Origin: G963422275 sp963422275
GTDB taxonomy: Bacteria > Pseudomonadota > Alphaproteobacteria > Rhodobacterales > Rhodobacteraceae
Reading direction: 5' to 3'
DNA: 64,000 bases
NCBI GenBank assembly: GCA_963422275.1
Contig: OY729418.1
Span: 2,170,001 to 2,234,000 of the forward strand
Shown here piece after piece: positions 44,847 through 54,412 of this stretch. Each line of letters begins with the position of its first letter. Positions within the stretch are counted from its first letter, which is position 1. The notes beneath the pieces are model-generated. The model did no database searches, was not told the DNA's origin, and was given only the letters and a program-made list of their open reading frames with translations. A program made the position numbers and the translations under genes.

Positions 44847-46013
44847 TTGGAGACAAAATTGGTCAGTGCGCAGATTCTGGAAAGACTCGTTTCATTTCGA
44901 ACGGTTAGCCGGGATTCAAATCTCGCTCTGATCCAGTATGTCCAAGATTTCCTGACTGGATTGGGAGTGCAGTCCAGACTCATCAGGCATCGAAGCCAGG
45001 AAAAGGCCAATTTGTTCGCTTCCATAGGCCCTGAAGGCGTGCCCGGGATCGTTCTGTCTGGACACACCGATGTGGTGCCCGTCGATGGACAGCGCTGGTC
45101 AAGCGATCCGTTCGTGCTGACCGAGCGCGATGGCAGGCTATACGGGCGTGGGACCGCCGACATGAAAGGGTTTCTCGCTTGCGCAATGCGAGCGGCAGGC
45201 TTGGCTGTCAAGCGAACGCTCAAGACACCTCTCTGGCTCGCGTTCTCCTACGATGAAGAGGTTGGATGCCTCGGCGTCCGGGGCCTTCTTGACGACTTGG
45301 CAATGGCCGGGCGGCATCCGCGTTTCTGCATTGTGGGGGAACCCACTTCGATGAATGCCGCCACGGGTCACAAGGGAAAAGTTTCCGCACGGGTTGCTTG
45401 CCGCGGCTTTGAGGCCCATACTGCTTTCGCGCCCAAGGCCCTCAACGCATTGCACTTGGCATGCGACATGGTCGGCGCGATGCGAGACGAGCAGCAACGG
45501 ATCGCTGAAAGCGGCCACATGGATCACGACTATGAAATCCCGTATACGACGATCCACGCGGCGAAGATCACGGGAGGCGTCGCCCCGAATATCGTACCCG
45601 GGAATGCCGAGGTGCAGTTCGAGATCAGGAACATCGCGCAGGACAATCCGCTCGACATCATCGAGTTGCTGAAAGCGCGCGCAGAGCGAATTGCGGCTCT
45701 GGCCCGAGACCGTGCCGCCCAGGCGGACATCACGTTTGATGTGATGAACTCGTATCCTGGCCTCGACACGCCCCGCGATGACGACGCCGTGCGCTATGTC
45801 AAGTCCCTGACTGCCGGGAGCGCTTCCATGAAGGTCGCGTTCGGCACTGAAGGCGGGCTCTATCACGAACGTCTAGCAACGTCGGCCGTCATCTGCGGAC
45901 CTGGTTCGATGGATCAGGGTCACAAGGCAGATGAATACGTGACACGCTCGCAAATTGAGAAGTGCGAAGAGATGATGGATAGGCTGGTCGGCCGACTCGC
46001 CTCCGGCATCTGA
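44847..46013 (+). CDS. argE: acetylornithine deacetylase (ArgE/DapE family)
   Basis: 388 residues from TTG 44847, the length typical of ArgE; no ATG or GTG is available in frame near the conserved N-terminus (ILERLVSFRTVSRDSN). M20 zinc peptidase motifs: LSGHTDVVPVDG, GRGTADMKG and SYDEEVGCLG; the dimerisation domain lies around HKGKVSARVACRGFEAHTAF. A final zinc ligand is in GPGSMDQGHKADEYV. Hydrolyses N-acetylornithine to ornithine in arginine synthesis; related enzymes act on similar acyl amino acids. Converges with the ABC exporter, 12 bp away. Confidence 0.88.
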   Translation: METKLVSAQILERLVSFRTVSRDSNLALIQYVQDFLTGLGVQSRLIRHRSQEKANLFASIGPEGVPGIVLSGHTDVVPVDGQRWSSDPFVLTERDGRLYGRGTADMKGFLACAMRAAGLAVKRTLKTPLWLAFSYDEEVGCLGVRGLLDDLAMAGRHPRFCIVGEPTSMNAATGHKGKVSARVACRGFEAHTAFAPKALNALHLACDMVGAMRDEQQRIAESGHMDHDYEIPYTTIHAAKITGGVAPNIVPGNAEVQFEIRNIAQDNPLDIIELLKARAERIAALARDRAAQADITFDVMNSYPGLDTPRDDDAVRYVKSLTAGSASMKVAFGTEGGLYHERLATSAVICGPGSMDQGHKADEYVTRSQIEKCEEMMDRLVGRLASGI

Positions 46014-46025
46014 CTCGATCGCGGC

Positions 46026-47867
46026 TCAGCGAGTTTCGGCGCTTTCCTCTTCATCGGCGAGTTGTCTGTGCCACATGCTTGCGTACCGTTGGTCCTTGGC
46101 CAAGAGCTCGTCGTGCGTGCCCTGCTCCACGACATGACCATCTTCAAGGACCAAGATCTTGTCGGAATCCACGATCGTTGAAAGCCGATGCGCAATTGCG
46201 ATGACCGTGCGACCCTCGCCCATGGCGCGGAAACTGTCCTGAATCTCCCCCTCGGTCTCGGAATCGAGGGCCGACGTGGCCTCGTCCAAGAGAAGAATCG
46301 CAGGGTCCTTGAGGAGCGTCCGGCTGATGCCGACACGCTGCTTTTCTCCGCCGGAAAGCTTGAGGCCCCGCTCGCCGACCTCGGTGTCGTATCCTTCCGG
46401 AAGCGCCGCAATGAAGTCATGAAGCTGCGCGGCCTTTGCAACGACGACAACGTCCTTCCCTTCGGCGGATGGCTGGCCATAGGCAATGTTGTAGAAAATC
46501 GTCTCGTTGAAAAGCACCGTGTCCTGCGGAACGATGCCGATCTCGGCGTGCAGGCTGGACTGCGTGACGTCTCGGATATCCTGGCCATCGATCTTGATGG
46601 CACCGCCGGATACGTCATAAAATCGGAACAGAAGCCTCCCTATCGTTGATTTTCCCGATCCAGACGGGCCGACGATCGCCACGGTCTGGCCGGGCTCAAC
46701 AACCAAGTCCATCCCTTTCAATATCGGTCGGGCTGGGTCGTAGCCGAAGGACACGTTTTCGAACGAGATCCTTCCACCGCTCACTTTCAGTTCCTTCGCG
46801 TCCGGCTTGTCCTCGACTTCGTATGACTGATCGAGAAGATCGAACATGTCGCCCATGTCGATGAGCGACTGCCGAATTTCACGGTAAACCGTTCCGAGGA
46901 AGTTCAGCGGAATGGCGATCTGGAGCATGTAGGCGTTGACGAGGACGAAGTCCCCCACGGTGAGATCTCCGGCTTGAACACCTAACGCGGCCATAACCAT
47001 GACCGTCACCATTCCGCTGGAGATCAGAAAGGCTTGACCAAAATTCAAAGCCGCCAGCGAGTAGCTGGTTCGCAGCGCGGCCTCCTCGTATCCACGCATG
47101 GACTGATCGTAGCGCTCCGCCTCCCGGTCCTCCGCTCCGAAATATTTCACAGTCTCGAAATTCAGGAGGCTGTCGATGGCCTTCTGGTTCGCTTCGGTGT
47201 CCTGCTCGTTCATCTTGCGGCGGATCTGAACGCGCCATTCTGTGACCCGGAGCGTGAAGTATATGTAGAGCCCGATCGTTGCGACGACCACGGCCAAGTA
47301 GCGAAAGTCGAGAACCGTCACCAGAATCAGCGATATCATCGACAACTCGATGACGAGCGGGCCGATCGAGAAGAGCATGAAGCGCAACAGCCAATCGAGG
47401 CCCTTGACTCCTCGCTCGATGATGCGCGAGAGGCCACCTGTCTTCCGGGTTATGTGGTAGCGCATGGACAGCCTGTGAATGTGCTTGAAAGTCTCCAGAG
47501 CCAGCATCCTGAGGGATCTTTGCCCAACCTTCGCGAAAATCACGTCCCGCAACTGGTCGAATCCGACAGAAAAGACCCTGGCGCCGCCGTACGCTACGGT
47601 CAGGCCGACAGCGCCAATCGCCACGAGCATCCCCGCGGAACTGTCGCCAGATGGAGCTAGAGAGTCCACGGCGGACTTGTAGAGAAAGGGCGCGCTCACG
47701 GTTACAAGCTTTGCAAACATAAGGCAGAGCATCGCGGCAACGACCCTCAGCCTTGCGTTGATATTTCCTGAAGGCCAGAGGTAGGGTGCCACGTTGCGCA
47801 CTGTGCGCCATCCGCTTCGCCGTGCCCGAGCTTTCATCGATATTGGTGCGACCACACCGTTCGCCAT
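46026..47867 (-). CDS. ATM1/HMT1-type ABC exporter (fused permease-ATPase)
   Basis: 613 residues from ATG 47867 (AGGAG 9 bp upstream). The N-terminal half has six membrane segments (e.g. VVAAMLCLMFAKLVTVSAPF, LDFRYLAVVVATIGLYIYF), with the family block RRKMNEQDTEANQKAIDSLL then NFETVKYFGAEDREAERY. The ATPase half has Walker A GPSGSGKST (near 400), Q-loop VPQDT, signature LSGGEKQR (near 505), Walker B ILLLDEATSALD and an H-loop AHR. Bacterial ATM1-type exporters move glutathione conjugates or related metal-thiol compounds and are common in alphaproteobacteria. Acts as a homodimer. Confidence 0.92.
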   Translation of the reverse strand: MANGVVAPISMKARARRSGWRTVRNVAPYLWPSGNINARLRVVAAMLCLMFAKLVTVSAPFLYKSAVDSLAPSGDSSAGMLVAIGAVGLTVAYGGARVFSVGFDQLRDVIFAKVGQRSLRMLALETFKHIHRLSMRYHITRKTGGLSRIIERGVKGLDWLLRFMLFSIGPLVIELSMISLILVTVLDFRYLAVVVATIGLYIYFTLRVTEWRVQIRRKMNEQDTEANQKAIDSLLNFETVKYFGAEDREAERYDQSMRGYEEAALRTSYSLAALNFGQAFLISSGMVTVMVMAALGVQAGDLTVGDFVLVNAYMLQIAIPLNFLGTVYREIRQSLIDMGDMFDLLDQSYEVEDKPDAKELKVSGGRISFENVSFGYDPARPILKGMDLVVEPGQTVAIVGPSGSGKSTIGRLLFRFYDVSGGAIKIDGQDIRDVTQSSLHAEIGIVPQDTVLFNETIFYNIAYGQPSAEGKDVVVVAKAAQLHDFIAALPEGYDTEVGERGLKLSGGEKQRVGISRTLLKDPAILLLDEATSALDSETEGEIQDSFRAMGEGRTVIAIAHRLSTIVDSDKILVLEDGHVVEQGTHDELLAKDQRYASMWHRQLADEEESAETR

Positions 47868-48227
47868 GAATTCCGCTCCTGCTGAGAACTGCGGACGAGA
47901 TAACGGTTGCCGGCAAGATGTTCCAGATGCCGCTTTTCGAGCGCGTGCGGAAATGCCTTGTTGGCAGGCATCGGTGCAAATGCGTGAAAAGCCCTTCGCC
48001 TGAAAACGCGAGCATCTGTTTGGCAGCCGCACGTTGCCATCATCCTGAGACCGTATGGATCCAACTTGGATGAATTGCACACCGAAAAAAATCGGAGCGC
48101 GGAGAATCACCGCTTTGAGAAACACGCAATCTCGGTTGCTCGAATTATAGGCAAGGAGCATTTTACGCAATAACGGAACAGGGACTTGGCAAGCATCGAA
48201 TGGAAACTCAAGGAAGGGGACATCGGA
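47868..48227. other. divergent intergenic region
   Basis: 360 bp between the ABC exporter and the dotM-like gene. In-frame sequence extends upstream of both starts but is not conserved in character. Promoters for both genes should lie here; none is clear enough to place. Confidence 0.4.
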
Positions 48228-49685
48228 ATGCAGCCAATGACCGGACGTGAAAGTCAGGACAGCGATGATCTGTTCAGGGTTGTGCTGCTCGGTGGGGTCG
48301 CAATGCTCGCGGTTGCTGCGGTGCTGTCAAAGCATATGGAATGGATTCGTCAGCTTGCGATCATTGTCGCTTGGATTCACGTCAAGCCATTTGCCGAGTT
48401 GGCGCGAGCTGTCCCGCACGTGCTGAGCCTCGCCCCGGCCCGAGAATGGCTGTTTTTGCCAGCGATACTGATTGACGAAAATCTTCACGTTCTTCTGACC
48501 GATTCTGGCGATCAAGCCTTCAGATTCGCAGTGGTTGCTTCCGGCAGGGCGGCGTTCGTGATCTATGGACCAGTCTTTGTCTGGCTTGCGATAAATTCTC
48601 GCGCCGTTCGGCCTGACATCGCACACAGGGTAATTCACGACCTTGCCAGCCTGCTTTGCTTGCAGGCGAAGTACTGGCCTGCCGCTCGGATTTTGAAGCA
48701 TGCAGCCCAAATTTCGGACGGTAACGGCCACTGCAACATGAAGGCAAAGCTGATCGCCAAGCCCATTTCTGGCGCGAGCGCATCCGAGACCGGCAGCGCC
48801 AGCGAACTGCTTCCGGTGACTTTCCGAGCGCGGCAGCCCTCTTGCATGGAAATTGCAATTCGCCCCGAGGCATGGCTGAGATTGCACGGTCTTGCCCGGA
48901 GAGTAGACTCAAGCGAACGGAAATCCGGTCTGCTTTGCGATTCCAAGAGCCACGGGAGGCTTCTCGACAAGGAATGGGCAGGATTGACCGGCGACGCTGT
49001 CTGCGAGGTCATGGAGAGCAAGATTGGGGCGGCATGGCGCGGTTTCGAAGACCTGCCCTGCTTGCATCGCTCCCTTGCGGCGCTCTTCGCATTGTTTCAC
49101 GACTTCAGGAGTGAGGACGGCCATGCACTGCTTTCGCGGCTTGCCGTCCTTTCAGAGCGAAATCTGAAGAGAACGCAAACCATGAACGCGGCGATAGCAA
49201 CAGACCGATGTCTCGAATCCGAGATCTCCGCAATACTCGCATCCGATTCCGGGAAGCGTTTGCTTGCGGTGGCAAACTGCCATGCATGGCGGATAACCGC
49301 CTTCATCGGGATGCTGCACGCGGCAAGGCAGGGCAAGGGCGTGCTGGCGAGTGCCTCCTTCAGTTGGCTAAAGCGTGAAGATCGATCGCTCTGGTATGCC
49401 CTGAACAGCGTAGGGAATGCCGCCGCCGTGGTTGAGGCTGCCGGTGTCTATGCCCACTATCGTGCGGAACGCCAAATTCGGCGACCGCTTCTCAGACCTG
49501 CCATGTACCAGGCGTCTCGTGCATTCATCGACACCTACTTGGACATGAGTCCGCGGCGGCTGGCCCACCGAAAACTGATAGCCGAGTTTCGCAAGCCGGT
49601 TGGGTCAAGGCTTGAGGAAGCGGCCCGAAACAGTGGTCACGTTGCTGAATCAATTGATTTGAACAGTTCGAGATCAAGAAACTGA
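48228..49685 (+). CDS. DotM/IcmP-like type IV secretion/conjugation protein
   Basis: 485 residues from ATG 48228 (AAGGAAGGGG upstream); TTG 48186 adds 14 residues. N-terminal membrane segment (FRVVLLGGVAMLAVAAVLSK) and a second near 100-120. The C-terminal half has the family signature: HAWRITAFIGMLHAARQGKG, VLASASFSWLKREDRSLWYA, LNSVGNAAAVVEAAGVYAHY. DotM/IcmP (and TrbA of IncI plasmids) is part of the type IVB coupling complex that recruits substrates. Three pilus-type genes follow, which fits an IncI-like conjugation/pilus locus. No ATPase or core-complex genes are in the window. Confidence 0.75.
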   Translation: MQPMTGRESQDSDDLFRVVLLGGVAMLAVAAVLSKHMEWIRQLAIIVAWIHVKPFAELARAVPHVLSLAPAREWLFLPAILIDENLHVLLTDSGDQAFRFAVVASGRAAFVIYGPVFVWLAINSRAVRPDIAHRVIHDLASLLCLQAKYWPAARILKHAAQISDGNGHCNMKAKLIAKPISGASASETGSASELLPVTFRARQPSCMEIAIRPEAWLRLHGLARRVDSSERKSGLLCDSKSHGRLLDKEWAGLTGDAVCEVMESKIGAAWRGFEDLPCLHRSLAALFALFHDFRSEDGHALLSRLAVLSERNLKRTQTMNAAIATDRCLESEISAILASDSGKRLLAVANCHAWRITAFIGMLHAARQGKGVLASASFSWLKREDRSLWYALNSVGNAAAVVEAAGVYAHYRAERQIRRPLLRPAMYQASRAFIDTYLDMSPRRLAHRKLIAEFRKPVGSRLEEAARNSGHVAESIDLNSSRSRN

Positions 49686-49689
49686 CAAG

Positions 49690-50178
49690 ATGTGGAGCTT
49701 CATTCCGGCAGCGCTTGGCACCGGCCTCGTGATCACCGCGATGGCCAGCAGCAAAAATTCGGATTCGGGCGAAGACTGGGCCCATTCCATCTTGCACAAC
49801 ATGGCGATCAGCCACGAACTAGCCATTGCCAAGAGCCAAGAGACAGGGTTTCCGGTGGGAATGATTCAAGTCGACCTTGCCGAGCCGTTCGTCAGCTTGG
49901 CTGCTTGGAAGAGCGAAATCGTTTCGGATCCATCCGGAAGATACCTGATCACTTGGTCTGGCGATTTCGATGCGTCGGACGCGTACAGTCCTAGCCTTGA
50001 AGTGGTCATTGCCAGATCCGGTTTGCCCGACTCCAGACGGACTGCTTTCAACGGACGGTTGCTCGGCCGATTCCTGAAGGTCGCCGTTGGCACCGGGCAG
50101 GTCGGCAGCGTTCAAATCCCGGTTCCGCGCCAGGCAATTGCAAATGGGACCCCGGCCATCGTGAGTCTTGTTCGTTGA
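49690..50178 (+). CDS. PilM-like thin-pilus protein
   Basis: 162 residues. Starts MWSFIPAALGTGLVITAMAS, a signal anchor as in PilM of IncI plasmid pili, then a soluble domain of mixed strands (ISHELAIAKSQETGFPVGMI, SGRYLITWSGDFDAS). It lies 4 bp after the DotM-like gene and its stop overlaps the TTG start of the prepilin-peptidase-like gene. Identification depends on N-terminal architecture and neighbours, so the name is provisional; it could be another anchored pilus subunit. Confidence 0.5.
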   Translation: MWSFIPAALGTGLVITAMASSKNSDSGEDWAHSILHNMAISHELAIAKSQETGFPVGMIQVDLAEPFVSLAAWKSEIVSDPSGRYLITWSGDFDASDAYSPSLEVVIARSGLPDSRRTAFNGRLLGRFLKVAVGTGQVGSVQIPVPRQAIANGTPAIVSLVR

Positions 50179-50912
50179 TCGAATTGTTGCAACTCGCCAT
50201 TCTGGTTGTCTTGACTTGCGTTGCTGCACCCGTTTTGGCTGATGCCGGGCTGAGCCGCCTGTGTCCCGCCATGCTGGGCTGTGTTCGAAGCATCGGTCTG
50301 GCATCCGTCGCAGGGTCATTTGGCGGTGCAGCCGCTGTCTTGCGGCCCCTGCTTGATGGGCATGAAATATTGGTTTCTGATTTTGCCTTGGTTCCTCTTT
50401 GCGGATTTCTCGCCGTGGCAGCATATGTCGATCACAGGACGGCGTGGGCCCCTGACGAACTGACATTCCCGGTTTGCATGTTGTCCGGCGTCGCCGCGTT
50501 TGCAGACGGGACCAACATGAATTTTGGCATCTTGGCTGCGCTGAGTCTGGGGTTCGCTCTTTTTACTGCAGCCAAGGCCGCCTGGATTGTCCAAGGCTAC
50601 CTCGCTCGGACAATTCTCCCGCCACCCGATGTCGTCGGTGTTTCGCTGCCCCTTGTCCTCTTCGATTCTTGGGCCACTGCCGCAATTTGCCTGGTCGCGT
50701 TGGCGCTTGTGCTGACTGCCATTGGATGCATGGCGCGACTGACCCGACTTGCAGGGTGCAGTGAATGTCTTGAGATCGCGTTTGACGAGGCGGGCTGGTC
50801 TCGTCGAGCAAGAGGAATTGCGCTCCTTGGCATCGCATATCCTCTCACTGCCCTGTTCTTGGTTGCGGAAGCGCTTGTCTGTCCGGACACAGCATTTGTT
50901 CCTTCAATCTGA
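50175..50912 (+). CDS. divergent prepilin peptidase (A24-like)
   Basis: 245 residues from TTG 50175. About six membrane segments (LLQLAILVVLTCVAAPVLAD, FALVPLCGFLAVAAYVDHRT and others). An Asp in AAYVDHRTAWAPDELTFP and one in ILPPPDVVGVSLPLVLF lie where A24 prepilin peptidases have their two catalytic Asp residues (the second normally in GxGD). The GxGD motif itself is not conserved. Would process the leader of the PilV-like prepilin encoded next; the genes overlap. Confidence 0.6.
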   Translation: MIELLQLAILVVLTCVAAPVLADAGLSRLCPAMLGCVRSIGLASVAGSFGGAAAVLRPLLDGHEILVSDFALVPLCGFLAVAAYVDHRTAWAPDELTFPVCMLSGVAAFADGTNMNFGILAALSLGFALFTAAKAAWIVQGYLARTILPPPDVVGVSLPLVLFDSWATAAICLVALALVLTAIGCMARLTRLAGCSECLEIAFDEAGWSRRARGIALLGIAYPLTALFLVAEALVCPDTAFVPSI

Positions 50913-52401
50913 GTCGCTTCTCTGCCAAGGCGCGAAGGATGCAGGCGGCAGTCTCGCCCAAGACATTCAGCATCCGTCCGAGCGTGGCGCAACCTTGCTG
51001 GAGGCTGCATTGTCGGTTGTGCTGTTCGGTTCTCTGATTGCGCTGGCCAACGCCATTGTTTCAAGTGAATTCGATCGCCATCGAAGCATCGCGCTTGGAC
51101 TCGATCTCCGGTTCATGACCGAGACCGCCCAAGCCTACATTGCAGGCGAACACGATGAGATTAGAGCCAGTCTGGCAAGCCTTCCGCTTGGCAACGCAAT
51201 TCGCTCGATATCCATGCGGCAGCTGGAATCGGCGGGATACCTTCCGGAATCGTTTATCGATGGAGACGAACATCCCAACAGTTATGGTCAAAGTTACCGG
51301 ATATTTGTCCGTGGGGTGAACCGCGCAGACGAAAACTTTCCGAAAACGACAGTTTCCGTTTCCGACATCGATTCCGATGGTGACGGTTCGATCGATTCGC
51401 ATCTGGTAAACGGAGATGCATCCGACGACGAGCTTGATCTCGAATCCGTGCTGGTTTCAACTCGCGGACGCCCTGTACCGCCACAGCACGGAAATCCTGC
51501 GGTCGCGGTTGCAGGAAACGCCTTTGCCGGTTTTATTCAGGAAGACCACGTAGCCCGTGGCTTGCACGGGAGCTGGGCGATGGATATTGAAAATTTCTCC
51601 AGCCTTCCCGACTATCCGGCTTCTGGACATTTCGTCTCGCTTCTCTCGCTGTCAGGCTATGGGGTTTTGGGCGTGAGTGGAACCCAGCCAGTGTCGCCTC
51701 TCCAGCGCGGAAGCCATCCGTTTGAGAGGTGCGTCGGTCTTTCGGGCGACCTTCTTTTTGAATGCGCGGGCAATAACGAAATTTACACTGACATTGTCTT
51801 CGGTAATTCCGCAGCCAACCCTGACGGCTTGGGAAGAATCGGCAATGTCTTCGCGATAGAGATGGGCGGAGAAGTGCCCTCCGGCGAGGACGGGACGCCG
51901 GACATCCATGCCGGCATATACGGCGTCTCGAAAATCTCGTGTTCCGGGGAAGCATCTTCGATGGTCAGTTCCGGCACTTTGTTGATCGATTGCGCCGCGG
52001 CAAGGTTTTCGGAAAGGGTGGAAGTTGCAGGTGATCTTGACGTGATGGCCTCGGTGTCTGCGAACCGCTTTCTTGCCGGTGCGATCGGCAACCAGGATCT
52101 GACCAAGGGAATCCATTCGGCACGTATTGTGGCCATGCATCCAACGGAAACGATCGAGAAGCCGATCTGCAATGATGCGGGAAGTGACCCTGAGATATTC
52201 GCCGTCCCTGTTGCCTATGCAAGCCCGGAAGGGATTCCACTAGTCGGCCTAAACGCTTTCGCAGAGGAGGACGGCGACGAGCAGTGGATCATTCGAATGT
52301 CGGCGGCGGTCGATGACGATGAGGACTCGGATGGCAATGCCGATGTCGTGGAATTGGCGTCCGAGCAGGACTATGCGCTGGTTCTTGTGAAATGCGGCTG
52401 A
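50896..52401 (+). CDS. PilV-like type IV prepilin (pilus tip/adhesin)
   Basis: About 501 residues if begun at TTG 50896, inside the peptidase gene; the frame is open back to 50749. A type IV prepilin site is visible: HPSERG|ATLLEAALSVVLFG with Gly31 at -1 and Glu36 at +5, followed by the hydrophobic helix. The next region (QLESAGYLPESFIDGDEHPN then SYGQSYRIFVRG) is like PilV of IncI plasmids, the shufflon-variable minor pilin that chooses the recipient cell. Asp-rich segments (SDIDSDGDGSIDSH, VDDDEDSDGNADVV) resemble calcium-binding loops. No shufflon repeats or recombinase are visible. Last of four tightly packed genes. Confidence 0.7.
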   Translation: MFLQSESLLCQGAKDAGGSLAQDIQHPSERGATLLEAALSVVLFGSLIALANAIVSSEFDRHRSIALGLDLRFMTETAQAYIAGEHDEIRASLASLPLGNAIRSISMRQLESAGYLPESFIDGDEHPNSYGQSYRIFVRGVNRADENFPKTTVSVSDIDSDGDGSIDSHLVNGDASDDELDLESVLVSTRGRPVPPQHGNPAVAVAGNAFAGFIQEDHVARGLHGSWAMDIENFSSLPDYPASGHFVSLLSLSGYGVLGVSGTQPVSPLQRGSHPFERCVGLSGDLLFECAGNNEIYTDIVFGNSAANPDGLGRIGNVFAIEMGGEVPSGEDGTPDIHAGIYGVSKISCSGEASSMVSSGTLLIDCAAARFSERVEVAGDLDVMASVSANRFLAGAIGNQDLTKGIHSARIVAMHPTETIEKPICNDAGSDPEIFAVPVAYASPEGIPLVGLNAFAEEDGDEQWIIRMSAAVDDDEDSDGNADVVELASEQDYALVLVKCG

Positions 52402-52463
52402 AGTTGCCTTGCAAGAGTCACGACCCGAATTCACGCGTTCATCGTCTGTTAGGGATGTAGACC

Positions 52464-52658
52464 GTGCCGTACAGTAGCTTCGCGAACAGCTTGCGGCTGA
52501 GGGATGAACCCGGTGAATTGCACGACGTAGATGACGAGATTCCGGACATTGAACGGGAGGTGCTGCATGCGTCATTGAAGCACTTGGAGTTCAGTGCGAA
52601 AAGCATGAAAATGATTGCCGATCAGAAAAATTATCAAGTCAGTGCAACGGACAAGTGA
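52464..52658 (+). CDS. hypothetical 64-aa protein
   Basis: GTG start at 52464. The product begins VPYSSFANSLRLRDEPGELH, is acidic in the middle (DVDDEIPDIEREVLHASLKH) and ends with a basic helix. No membrane segment. It follows the PilV-like gene by 62 bp in the same direction and may belong to the same operon. Not recognised. Confidence 0.45.
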   Translation: MPYSSFANSLRLRDEPGELHDVDDEIPDIEREVLHASLKHLEFSAKSMKMIADQKNYQVSATDK

Positions 52659-52922
52659 AGTTGTGTTTGAATCACGGTGTGCAAATGCAAGATGGCGACA
52701 CGCCAACAAATCTTCGACCGGCTTGTCGAATTAGAGGCGTGGTGATTTTCAATCGTGAATTGCCCGCTGCGCACCCGGCCGGGGCAAATCAAGCAAGGCT
52801 CTGGCGATTACTGTAACAAAACTGAGTTTTGGCCAGATTCGGGAATGCTCTTCATCGCAGAATCATATAAATATTCAGAGGATATTCTGAATGACCTCCA
52901 GGGATCGATGGCAGCTTGAGTT
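52659..52922. other. intergenic region upstream of a terminator
   Basis: No gene seen. An inverted repeat (ATATTCAGAGGATATTCTGA) lies near 52871. Because a good terminator follows, a small RNA cannot be excluded, but no promoter stands out. Confidence 0.35.
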
Positions 52923-52944
52923 AAAGGGCCCAGTAGCCCTTTTT
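52923..52944 (+). terminator. rho-independent terminator
   Basis: AAAGGGC and GCCCTTT form a 7-bp stem around CCAGTA, followed by T residues. Probably ends transcription of the dotM-pilV block or of a small RNA. Confidence 0.7.
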
Positions 52945-53289
52945 CTCAGTTGAACTTCCGGACATCTCCTTGGCGGTCAAGTTGCTTTTGCGTCGCGGGC
53001 ATGCCCAAGTTCAGGGAGCTTAATCGTCTCAGCGGGTGACCACGGATCTGGAGTATTTCGCAGAGCGTTCTGAAAGCGTGGAGTTGTGGTCGCCGGGCGG
53101 TGCGTTGTTTGCCCCACCAGACTTAATGACAGGTGCGTACAAACCAGTAGCCGGCGAGACGTTGAAGGATATCTTGGACGGCTGATCTCAGACCGGGTGC
53201 CGCCGGATTCATTGTTCGAGATAGTTTAGTAAGGAATCGGTGTTCAACATTCCCCCACCATGGGAAGCTAATGGAGTAGTTCGAAGGCT

Positions 53290-53970
53290 CCGGGCCTGCT
53301 TGATCTAACCGGACATCGGATTGATAATGATCTTGCGCAACCGGTAGCGACTGCGGCTTGGCGTTGCAACTCTGTATGAAGCTATTCTCGGCCTTGAGGA
53401 TGCGGCTGTCCGGGTCGGTGAAGTTGTGCTGCGTCTCAACTTCATGCTGTTCTGCGGCCGGTCGGCGCTTGAGATCTGTCCCGCCCACACGACGATCTGC
53501 CGGTTCCGCCGGCCGCTTGCGCAGCGCGGTCTTGACGCGGCGCTTCTGTCCGAGGTCAACCGCCAGCTGCAAGACCTCGGCCTGAAGGTCAGGCACGCGC
53601 CGCCAATCGCGCTTGCCTCGCCGAGGCGGTGGATCGCGGGCAGACCTTCGGCACTCTGAAGCGGCGCTTCCCGGCGGCGCGGTCCCGGTTCATGGGTCGG
53701 CGGGCCGTGGAGGCGGAGTTGACGTTCAAGGCGGTCGCCCCGACCCCGCTCAAGGCGGCCAGCCGGATCGAGCTTACCGCGGCCTGAGGGCTGGAGTCTG
53801 TCCCGAACCTGCCCGATGCGCCGCATCGGGGCCTGAAACCGCGCCTTTGGGCGCCAGGACCGCGGCCGGAAGGCACCGCAGCAGCCGTTCGGCCAAGGCC
53901 AGAGGCGAAACTGGCTTCGGAACCCGAAATGCAGAGAAAAACGCCCGCTCTCGCAACGGTCTTTGACAAT
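53290..53970 (+). mobile_element. IS5-family element remnant, source of the dispersed end sequence
   Basis: Transposase pieces in plus-strand frames include RSALEICPAHTTICRFRRPL then AQRGLDAALLSEVNRQLQDL, and in other frames GQTFGTLKRRF-like sequence and LKAASRIELTAA with a stop at 53787. The 3' untranslated part and the terminal sequence (CGAAATGCAGAGAAAAACGC, near 53929) follow. The N-terminal part is missing. This is the longest of eight copies. Confidence 0.75.
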
Positions 53971-54412
53971 GACTTGCACAGCTTTCAGCGCGACATGTCT
54001 ATGACCGGAGGGCGCATTTCGTAACAGTCTTGGTGCTGAAGTCCGAATGCTGGCACACCGTCATCGCCATGAATTACAGTCGCTTCTTGCAAGCACCGCC
54101 ATTACGAAATCGCGAACCGGGACGGCACCAGCCATGCATGATCCTTGTGCCAATCGCGAAAACCTTGCTTATGCCAACACCAATCTAGACCCGAGCCCTT
54201 ACCAGAGAATCACACCTCAACTCTCTGGCCACCTAGTCTGCAATACTTGGGCAGGCTCCTAAAATTCGCATGTGAAAGCCCCTTTTAATGCAACCAGAAA
54301 TTTGGGCAGCCAGCTGCTTGCGGACAAGTGCTGTCGTAGTTCTGGCCCTCAAGTTACGACTTCTTTCGGACACGGACCCGCATGGTGTTCGCGGGTCGGA
54401 TCCAAATCACTA
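53971..54412. other. gene-less stretch between IS elements
   Basis: No recognisable gene on either strand. Confidence 0.4.

Noticed and set aside
46879..48015. 378-codon minus-strand frame
   Set aside because: Alternative frame of the ABC exporter gene; the exporter frame has all membrane and ATPase motifs.
50896..52401. Shufflon (inverted segments) at the end of the PilV-like gene
   Set aside because: No repeated recombination sites or alternative C-termini were found downstream, and no recombinase gene is nearby.
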